From Streptomyces sp. P3 (GTDB lineage: Bacteria > Actinomycetota > Actinomycetes > Streptomycetales > Streptomycetaceae), in assembly GCF_003032475.1 (NCBI RefSeq), contig NZ_CP028369.1, positions 5,704,001-5,768,000 of the forward strand: a stretch of DNA of 64,000 bases, read 5' to 3'. This document shows positions 53,448-60,089 of the stretch, piece by piece. The translations under genes and the position numbers were made by a program. The notes under the pieces were generated by a model. The model did no database searches and had not been told where the DNA came from. It was given only the letters and a program-made list of their open reading frames with translations. Each line of letters opens with the position of its first letter. Positions within the stretch are counted from its first letter, which is position 1.

Positions 53448-54250
53448 GGGAGCAGCCAGTCGACGGGATGCTGGTCGGCCAGCCGGATCGAGCCCGTGGC
53501 CATGGTCATGGAGGCGAGCGCGTACGGCGGTCCGCCCGCGGACGACCACCGGTATCCGCTTTTGGTCGCCGAGGACTTCTCGAGGCGGACCAGGACCGCC
53601 ACCGGGCGGCCCTCCTCGCTGAACTGCTCGCCCAGTTGGCTGTCGCCCAGGAACGCGGCGATCTGCTGCGCCGACTGGGCCTCGCGGTCCACCGACTTCA
53701 CCCGGCCGCGCAGCACGCCGTACCGCTGGGACGGCACGGTCTGCACGGTGAGGTCGACGGCCGCGTCCCGCGGGATCGAGGCCGCGCTCTCCGCCGGGAC
53801 GTACACCGTGGCGTACAGCGGATCGTCGGCGTCGGCGATCTTCTCGACGGCGGCCACGTTCGCGCCGGTGGAGATGATCTGTCCGATCGAGGCGGCGAGC
53901 GCGGTGATCCGGCCCGCGGCGACCGTCCGTACCACGGTGACGCCCTCGGTCGTGCGCACCTTCAGCACGGGGGCGTCGGCGGGCAGTCGTTCACCCTCCT
54001 TCGCGAGGACGGCGGTGACCTGGCCGGCGGCGGGGCTCTGCAGGAGGTAGCTGCCCTCGCCGTGGGTCAGGACGGCGGGTGCGTCCACGGTGGACGTGAC
54101 CGACCCGGTCACCGCCCACACGGACGCGGCCGCCAGGACCACCACCGTCACGGACAGCACCAGCCATCCCTGCGGGCGCGCGAAACGCACCGGCAGGTCG
54201 AGTTCCTCCGGTGACTGGAGCTTGGCGAGGGCCTGTTGACGGAACTGCAC
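53444..54250 (-). CDS. HlyD-like membrane fusion protein of peptide exporter
   Basis: 268 residues from GTG 54250 (GGGAAG). A short cytoplasmic start, one span (~31-53, WLVLSVTVVVLAAASVWAV), then a lipoyl/barrel-sandwich hybrid (YLLQSPAAGQVTAVLAKEGE, VVRTVAAGRITALAA) and a beta-barrel (LYATVYVPAESAASI). The alpha-hairpin is short, as in Gram-positive members. Links the ABC transporter to the cell exterior. 84 bp after the precursor gene. Confidence 0.88.
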   Translation of the reverse strand: MQFRQQALAKLQSPEELDLPVRFARPQGWLVLSVTVVVLAAASVWAVTGSVTSTVDAPAVLTHGEGSYLLQSPAAGQVTAVLAKEGERLPADAPVLKVRTTEGVTVVRTVAAGRITALAASIGQIISTGANVAAVEKIADADDPLYATVYVPAESAASIPRDAAVDLTVQTVPSQRYGVLRGRVKSVDREAQSAQQIAAFLGDSQLGEQFSEEGRPVAVLVRLEKSSATKSGYRWSSAGGPPYALASMTMATGSIRLADQHPVDWLLP

Positions 54251-54334
54251 AGGGCTTCCCTGGGGGTCTCGGCGCACCGACGAGTCCCGGAGCCGGGTGA
54301 CGGCTCCGGGACTCAAAGGGTCACAAGGGCGCGA

Positions 54335-54550
54335 TCAGAGACCGGCGACCAGGTTGGTGACCGGGGCGGTGCTCAGGCCGGTGACGCCCTCGACGGTGCC
54401 GACGGCCGTGTCGACCACGGACGAGACCGGGGCGATGCCGTCCACCAGGCCGGTGACGGTGCCGAGGGCGTTCAGGGCCAGACCGCCGGAGACGTTGTCC
54501 AGCTCGGCGTCGGAGATCTCGACGGTCTCAACCTGGGGGGTGGAGTTCAT
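54335..54550 (-). CDS. Double-glycine leader peptide precursor (bacteriocin/lanthipeptide-like)
   Basis: 71 residues from ATG 54550 (GGGAAG 8 bases upstream). The leader VEISDAELDNVSGG has the acidic helix and ELxxVxGG ending recognised by C39 proteases; cleavage after Gly23 gives a 48-residue product starting LALNALGTVTG. The product is hydrophobic, rich in Val, Gly, Ala, Thr and Leu, with no Cys or aromatic residue, so classical lanthionine bridges cannot form. It contains an imperfect internal repeat. First gene of the export operon, hence most likely its cargo. Confidence 0.85.
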   Translation of the reverse strand: MNSTPQVETVEISDAELDNVSGGLALNALGTVTGLVDGIAPVSSVVDTAVGTVEGVTGLSTAPVTNLVAGL

Positions 54551-55541
54551 GGGGGGACTTCCCTTCACATGGGTATTCATAAGGGGGGAGCGGCCCCCTC
54601 TGGGGGACAGACGACGGCCGCGAACGCCGGCGCCGGGCCCCCGTCTGAGGAGACCGCGGCGGCCTGCGGTGCGTTGGACTAAAGCAGGTCCAAGGCTCGG
54701 ACATCCAATCAATCACCGCTCTCACCTGGGCACTTGCGTCACAGGAGCGTCAAACCGTGCAGGTGCGGCCACGGCTTGGGATCGACTTCTTCACACCTTG
54801 GGCAGGCTTCGCTCGGATGAGCGCCCGGCATTCTCGCGGCGAATCCGACACTGCGCACCCAATGGCCCGGCCGGGGCCGCGCGGATGTGCAGAACCCGCC
54901 CCGACGGTGCCCCGCTTGGGCATGCGCTGTGCAGATTTCCTGGAGCGGGGATTCCGACGCGCCTCGTCGACGAAGAGTCGCCGGACGACTGCGGAACGTG
55001 TGGATCCGGGGGCTTCGGCCAGGGATCGGATTCAGCCACCGGGTACGGATCCGGCCGACATCCCGCAGTGTCTGACGCGCCGTCGGTCACCGGACCGCCT
55101 TCACCGCCCGGCCTCCGCCCGGCCTCCCCGAAGGTCGCGGCGCCGCTCGGCGCCCCGGATGCGCGGCGCCCGTGAACGCCCGCCGTCGCGGCGTCCCGGC
55201 GTCCGGCGTGAGCGCCGTTGACCAGTGAGGACGCGGAACGGGAGGGTCCCTCTCCGAGGGCGGGGCGCAGGGGCCGGCGTGTGCGCCGAGGGGGCGAAAA
55301 CCACTCGAAAGGATCTTGTCGGCTTCGGCGGTCGTCATCGCGATATGGGTGACTGCTCTGCGGCCGGCGGAGTCGGCCGCGGGTCACGGTCGATTCAGCG
55401 TTTCGCAAAGGAAGTTGGCAATCGCGATTGAACGCGCCGCGTGCCGCCTGCGTACCCATGGCCAACCAGGCGCCGCTGTACGGATGTACGGAGCTGCCGA
55501 CACCGGCAGTCAGACCCCGTCCCCCCAGGAGGTCGAGTTTT
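54551..55541. other. Long intergenic region, no gene supported
   Basis: 991 bp between the divergent precursor-peptide and protease genes. Frames are open on both strands but give Arg/Pro/Ser-rich nonsense without ribosome sites. Visible structure is limited to the palindrome at 55419-55430. It should contain both promoters and possibly a non-coding RNA; I cannot place them. Confidence 0.5.
55419..55430. promoter_or_regulatory. 12-bp palindrome upstream of protease gene
   Basis: CAATCGCGATTG is a perfect palindrome 111 bp before the TTG start of the protease gene, possibly an operator. Confidence 0.4.
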
Positions 55542-57098
55542 TTGAGTCACAAGCGAGTTACGAAGCGCAAGGCCATCATCGCGGCAGGCGGTGTGGCGGC
55601 CCTCGGAGCGGCGGCCATCCTGCTTCCCCAGGCCAACGCCTCCCAGGACAACGGCGCCAACGGAGCCGCCTCGGTGAAGACCCTGAAGTCGGGCGACGCC
55701 TCGAACCTCGCGTCCCAGCTCGAGAAGCTGCTCGGTGACGCCTTCGCCGGCTCGTACTACGACGACGCCGCCAAGCAGCTGGTCGTCAACGTCACGAACG
55801 TCTCCGGCGACAAGAACAACGTCGTCGTGCAGGCCGAGCGGGCGGGTGCCAAGGTCCGCGAGGTGGAGAACAGCAAGGCCGAACTCGAGGCGGCGGCGAA
55901 GACGCTGAAGACGAAGGCGACCGTCCCGGGCACCTCCTGGGCCGTCGACCCGAGGACGAACAAGATCCTCGTCACCGCCGACTCCACGGTCACCGGCCGC
56001 AAGTGGGACCGCGTCGACTCGACGGTGAAGTCCCTCGGCGCGAGCATGGCGACCATCAGGAAGTCGGCCGGCACCCTCAAGCCGCTCGTGTCCGGCGGGG
56101 ACGCGATATTCGGCGGCGGAGCGCGCTGCTCCCTCGGCTTCAACGTGACGGCGGGCGACGGCTCCCCGGCGTTCCTGACGGCAGGTCACTGCGGTGTCGC
56201 GGCCAAGCAGTGGTCCGACTCCGAGAACGGCCAGCCGATCGCCACTGTCGACAAGGCGACCTTCCCCGGCGACGGTGACTTCGCGCTTGTGAAGTACGAC
56301 GACGCGAACACCCAGGCGCCCAGCGAGGTCAACACCGGTCAGCAGAAGGTCGCGATCAGCCAGGCTGCCGAGGCGACCGTCGGCACGCAGGTCTTCCGCA
56401 TGGGCAGCACCACCGGCCTCAAGGACGGTCAGGTGCTCGGCCTCGACGCCACGGTGAACTACCCCGAGGGCACGGTCACCGGCCTCATCCAGACCGACGT
56501 CTGTGCCGAGCCCGGCGACAGCGGCGGCTCGCTCTTCACCCAGGACGGCCAGGCGATCGGTCTGACGTCCGGCGGCAGCGGTGACTGCAGGGTCGGCGGC
56601 GAGACCTTCTTCCAGCCGGTGACCACCGCCCTGGCGGCGGTCGGCGCGACGCTCGGCGACGCCGGTGCAGGTGCAGGTGCAGGTGCAGGTGACGCCGGCG
56701 GTGGCCAGGCGGGCGCGGGTGCGGTCGACGCCAACGGTGACGGCATCGACGACAACACCGGTGAGGCCATCCAGGGCGGTGGCCAGGCGGGCGCGGGCGC
56801 GGTCGACGCCAACGGTGACGGCATCGACGACAACACCGGCGAGGCCATCCAGGGTGGCGGCCAGGCGGGCGCGGGCGCGGTCGACGCCAACGGTGACGGC
56901 ATCGACGACAACACCGGCGAGGCGATCCAGGGCGGCGGCGACGCGGCGGCCGACGGCGGCGCGAACCAGAACGGCGGCGCGAACCAGAACGGCGGCGACC
57001 AGAACCAGAACGGCGGCAAGCAGGACGGCCGTCAGGGCAAGGACCAGAACCAGAACCAGAACGGCCAGGACGGCTCGGGTGTGAACGAATCGCACTGA
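55542..57098 (+). CDS. Streptogrisin-type S1 serine protease with calcium-loop repeats
   Basis: 518 residues from TTG 55542, chosen because AGGAGG lies just upstream and a signal peptide follows (KAIIAAGGVAALGAAAILLP). Pro-region of alpha-lytic type (~40-195). Catalytic triad: His in FLTAGHCG (~216), Asp in GDGDFALVKYD (~246), Ser in CAEPGDSGGSLF (~326). After ~370, a short Gly/Ala linker leads to three perfect 26-residue repeats containing DANGDGIDDNTGE, a calcium-binding loop like those of dockerin or thrombospondin type 3 units, then an Asn/Gln/Gly-rich tail. Secreted endopeptidase with an added, probably calcium-dependent tail. Confidence 0.9.
   Translation: MSHKRVTKRKAIIAAGGVAALGAAAILLPQANASQDNGANGAASVKTLKSGDASNLASQLEKLLGDAFAGSYYDDAAKQLVVNVTNVSGDKNNVVVQAERAGAKVREVENSKAELEAAAKTLKTKATVPGTSWAVDPRTNKILVTADSTVTGRKWDRVDSTVKSLGASMATIRKSAGTLKPLVSGGDAIFGGGARCSLGFNVTAGDGSPAFLTAGHCGVAAKQWSDSENGQPIATVDKATFPGDGDFALVKYDDANTQAPSEVNTGQQKVAISQAAEATVGTQVFRMGSTTGLKDGQVLGLDATVNYPEGTVTGLIQTDVCAEPGDSGGSLFTQDGQAIGLTSGGSGDCRVGGETFFQPVTTALAAVGATLGDAGAGAGAGAGDAGGGQAGAGAVDANGDGIDDNTGEAIQGGGQAGAGAVDANGDGIDDNTGEAIQGGGQAGAGAVDANGDGIDDNTGEAIQGGGDAAADGGANQNGGANQNGGDQNQNGGKQDGRQGKDQNQNQNGQDGSGVNESH
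56703..56936 (+). repeat. Three 78-bp tandem repeats inside the protease gene
   Basis: Units 56703-56780, 56781-56858 and 56859-56936 are nearly identical at DNA level, with only a few third-base changes, implying recent duplication. A GGTGCA hexamer run lies just before them. Each unit encodes one DxNxDGxDD loop. Confidence 0.95.
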
Positions 57099-57113
57099 CC
57101 CAGCGGCATCCGA

Positions 57114-57145
57114 ACGGTCCGGTCCTCCAGCGAGGGCCGGACCGT
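57114..57145. terminator. Hairpin terminator after protease gene
   Basis: ACGGTCCGG (57114-57122) pairs with CCGGACCGT (57137-57145), and an inner CCTC/GAGG extends the stem over a short loop. It lies 16 bp after the stop and between convergent genes. Confidence 0.85.
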
Positions 57146-57168
57146 CCGCGTCCCCCCGGTGATGCACC

Positions 57169-59322
57169 TCAGCCGCGCCCTCTGCCACCTTCTCGGGCCC
57201 GCAGCAGCAGCAGGGCCACGTCGTCGATACGGTCCTCGGTCTCCGCGTAGCGCCCCACCAGTTCGTCGGCCAGCTTCTCCAGCGGACGGTCCCCGTGTTC
57301 GGCGAGCCGCCGCCCCAGCTCGGCCACCGCCTCCTCGATGTCCACACCGGGCTTCTCGACGAGCCCGTCCGTGTAGAGGGCGAGAACACAGCCGGGGGAG
57401 AGCTCCACCTCCGTCGTCGGGTACGTCGCCGAGGCGTCGATGCCCAGCAGCGGCCCGCCCGCGAGGTCAAGGACCCGGACACGCCCGTCCGCCCGGCGCA
57501 GCAGCGGCGGGGGATGACCGGCCCGGGCCATCACCGCCCGGCCGCCGGCCGGGTCGAGCCGCAGGTACAGACAGCTCGCGAGCAGGTCGGAGCCCAGGTC
57601 GATCAGCAGCCGGTTGGTGCTGCGCATGACCTCGGCCGGCTCCTGGCCCACCGTCGTGTAGGCGCGGACGGCGGTGCGGAGCTGGCCCATCAGACCGGCC
57701 GCCGTCACGTTGTGTCCCTGCACGTCGCCGATCACGGCCGCCGCGAGCGGCGGCGAGGGCACCAGGTCGTAGAAGTCCCCGCCGATCTCCATGCCCCGTG
57801 TGGCGGGCAGATAGCGGGCGGTCGCCTCGATGCCGGCCAGCCGCGGCAGTGAGGGCGGCAACAGCGCCGCCTGCAGTCCGTGCGCCAGCCGGTGCTTGGT
57901 GTCGTACAGCAGGGCACGGTCGAGGGCCTGCGCGATCAGTCCGGCCAGGCTGGTGAGCACCGCGCGCTCGTGCGTGGAGAACGGGTGCGGCTCGGCGTAG
58001 GCCAGCGCACAGACGCCCACCGGGCGGCCGGAGGCGATCAACGGCAGGTAGGCCCAGGAGCCGAAGCCGTCGGGGGCGTCGGGACCGGCCGGGTACAGGC
58101 GCTGCAACTGCTGCGGGGAGTCGAAGAAGGCCGGCACCCCGTGGGACACGGCGCGCGCGCCCGGCGTCGGGGCGGTCAGCGACATCCCGTCGAACTGTTC
58201 CACCGTGGTCGGGTCGGGATATCCCTGGTGCCCGAGCACACGCAGCCGGCCGGCCCGCGCGCCGAGCAGCGCCAGGGCCCGGCTGCCCACCGCCGGCGCG
58301 ATCTCGTCCGCCACCATCCCCACCACGTCCTGCACGCTCACCGTCTCGGTGAGCGCCCCGGCCAGGCTCAGCGCCTGCGACATCGACACCAGCCGGGTCG
58401 GCGCGTCCCCGGAGCGGGCCTCGGCCGGGCCCATCTGCGACACGGACCGGGCGCGGCTGATCCGCACGCTGATGCCGGTGGTGCTCGGGTACAGCCGGAA
58501 CGACAGCCACTCGGAGGGCGGGCGCAGCGCGACGAAGGAGGTGGCGTCCTGACCGAGCAGCGCGGCCCGGTAGCGCTCCTCGTACAGGGGATCGTTGAGC
58601 CACGGCACGGCCGCCCACAACTGTGAGCCCAGCAGCCCGCTCACCGGCACACCGAGCATCTCGGCCGCGGCGCCGTTCGCGAACCCCACCCGCCCCCTCA
58701 GATCCAGCGAGCACATCCCGTACGGCAGCCGGGCCACCATCCGCGCCGCCTCCACGGTGCCCAGCGTGTCGGAGACGCCGCCCACCGGGCCGGAGTCCAG
58801 CACGTCGGCCTCGGGCCGTACCGTGCGGTTCTGCGCCGCCGCGCGCTCCAGCCGCAGGGCGAGCCGCTCGCAGGCCGACGTCAGCTCCCGCCGCTCCCGC
58901 TCGGACAGCTCCGGCGGGTGGGAACCGGGCCAGGTGACGAAGACCGCGCCGTACGCCCGGGTCCCGGTGGCCACGGGCAGCGCGGCCAGGGCGAAGGGAT
59001 ACGGCAGGACGACCGCGATGCGCGGATACCGCCGGGCCATCTCCTCCTCCCCGCCCACCCACACCAGCCGGCGTTCGCGCACCGCTTCGGCGACCGGGAT
59101 CGGCGCGCTCAGCCCCACGCGTTCCCAGGGCGCGGCGAAGGACCGGGGCAGCCCCGCCATCACCGCCATCTCCAGGACCGTCCCGTCGCCGGGACGCAGG
59201 TACACGGCGCCGGAGTGCGCGCCGACGGCGTCCATCATCGAGGTCAGCGCGAGGGAGAGCAGCGGCTGCCCGACCGGCGCCCATACAGTCGCCGGGGCCT
59301 GGCCGGACGTCTGCTCGGGCAC
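57169..59322 (-). CDS. GAF-PAS-GAF-SpoIIE phosphatase
   Basis: 717 residues from GTG 59322 (GGAGG 9 bases upstream). GAF-like (~15-180), PAS (~205-300, YGMCSLDLRGRVGFANGAAA), GAF (~330-490), then a SpoIIE/PP2C phosphatase (~510-710: GGDFYDLVPSPPLAAAVIGD, RAGHPPPLLRR, DRIDDVALLLL). No C-terminal ATPase, unlike the other two in this window. Cytoplasmic; probably dephosphorylates a STAS antagonist in response to a small ligand or redox signal. Confidence 0.9.
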   Translation of the reverse strand: MPEQTSGQAPATVWAPVGQPLLSLALTSMMDAVGAHSGAVYLRPGDGTVLEMAVMAGLPRSFAAPWERVGLSAPIPVAEAVRERRLVWVGGEEEMARRYPRIAVVLPYPFALAALPVATGTRAYGAVFVTWPGSHPPELSERERRELTSACERLALRLERAAAQNRTVRPEADVLDSGPVGGVSDTLGTVEAARMVARLPYGMCSLDLRGRVGFANGAAAEMLGVPVSGLLGSQLWAAVPWLNDPLYEERYRAALLGQDATSFVALRPPSEWLSFRLYPSTTGISVRISRARSVSQMGPAEARSGDAPTRLVSMSQALSLAGALTETVSVQDVVGMVADEIAPAVGSRALALLGARAGRLRVLGHQGYPDPTTVEQFDGMSLTAPTPGARAVSHGVPAFFDSPQQLQRLYPAGPDAPDGFGSWAYLPLIASGRPVGVCALAYAEPHPFSTHERAVLTSLAGLIAQALDRALLYDTKHRLAHGLQAALLPPSLPRLAGIEATARYLPATRGMEIGGDFYDLVPSPPLAAAVIGDVQGHNVTAAGLMGQLRTAVRAYTTVGQEPAEVMRSTNRLLIDLGSDLLASCLYLRLDPAGGRAVMARAGHPPPLLRRADGRVRVLDLAGGPLLGIDASATYPTTEVELSPGCVLALYTDGLVEKPGVDIEEAVAELGRRLAEHGDRPLEKLADELVGRYAETEDRIDDVALLLLRAREGGRGRG

Positions 59323-59417
59323 GGCGACCACCTCCTCGCCCCGGTGCCGCGCGGGTGTCCGGCTCCAAATCTGCCCTGTGCCGGCCCGACGCGCACGGCG
59401 AACGGCCCCGCCGGGAG

Positions 59418-59975
59418 CCGCCGTCCCTGGTGCCCGGGAAAGGCGAGCCGGCCCTGGTAGGGCATCGCGAGCCAGCCCAGCGCGGCGATCTGCTCGTCGA
59501 GCCGAGCCCGGGTCGCGCCGGGTTCGGTGGTGCGGGCGAGGTACAGGATCATGCCGGCGCGGCCCTGGAAGAGACCGGGCTGCGCGTAGAAGCGGGAGGC
59601 GGCCGCGGTGCGGATGCCGGCCCGGGCCCGCGCGAACTCCGCGCCGGCGTCCGGGACATGGGACACGAGGTCGTCGAGCACCATGCCCACCCCCGCGCTG
59701 CCGTCGCCCAGGTGGGGCAGGGTGCGCCACCCCTCGTCGACCTCCACCGCGCCTGACTCGCGCTCCGCGCAGCACGCCAGGTCCCGGCGCAGCGCGGCGC
59801 CCGCCGCCAGCTGCTCCCGGTCGCCGCTGCCCTCGTACTGGCGGAGCAGGAACAGGGCGGCCCCGCTCGCGCCCCGCAGCAGTCCGGCCCGACGCCGCCC
59901 GGCCGTGTCCGGCACCGGTTCGGCGAGCCGCCGTACGACGATGTCGGCGGCCTCGGCCGCCCGCTCGCGCAGTTC
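59418..59975 (-). pseudogene. Remnant of class III/IV lanthionine synthetase (LanC-like part)
   Basis: About 186 residues in one frame match the middle of the cyclase domain of LanKC/LanL enzymes: LLRGASGAALFLLRQYEGSG, DEGWRTLPHLGDGSAGVGMV, FYAQPGLFQGRAGMILYLA, LAMPYQGRLAFPGHQ. The kinase and lyase parts, the first half of the cyclase and its last ~40 residues are missing, and no start signal precedes it. It is therefore a gene relic, lying between the starts of two divergent SpoIIE phosphatases. Confidence 0.72.
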
Positions 59976-60076
59976 CGGCTGTCTGTTTCGAGCGCAGCCG
60001 GGCGCGCGGCCCTCGCGATGCCCCCGGCGGGGTCCGCCAAACGGTTCCAGGGGCTGCGCCCGGGCCGCATTAGCGC

Positions 60077-60089
60077 TGTAATTGCGGAC
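60077..60089 (+). promoter_or_regulatory. Putative -10 for a leaderless SpoIIE transcript
   Basis: TGTAAT at 60077-60082 ends 7 bases before GTG 60090, so the transcript could start at the start codon. No ribosome site is visible there. Confidence 0.35.

Noticed and set aside
48860..54050. Long + strand frames opposite the NHLM transporter genes
   Set aside because: Arg/Gln/His-rich shadows of ABC transporter genes with full motif sets on the other strand.
54757..55465. Additional genes in the gap between the precursor peptide and the protease
   Set aside because: Frames on both strands lack ribosome sites, domains and the usual codon pattern.
48401..60000. A complete active lanthipeptide cluster
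   Set aside because: The only synthetase-like sequence is a truncated relic 5 kb away, and the peptide core has no Cys, so an active lanthionine pathway here is not supported.
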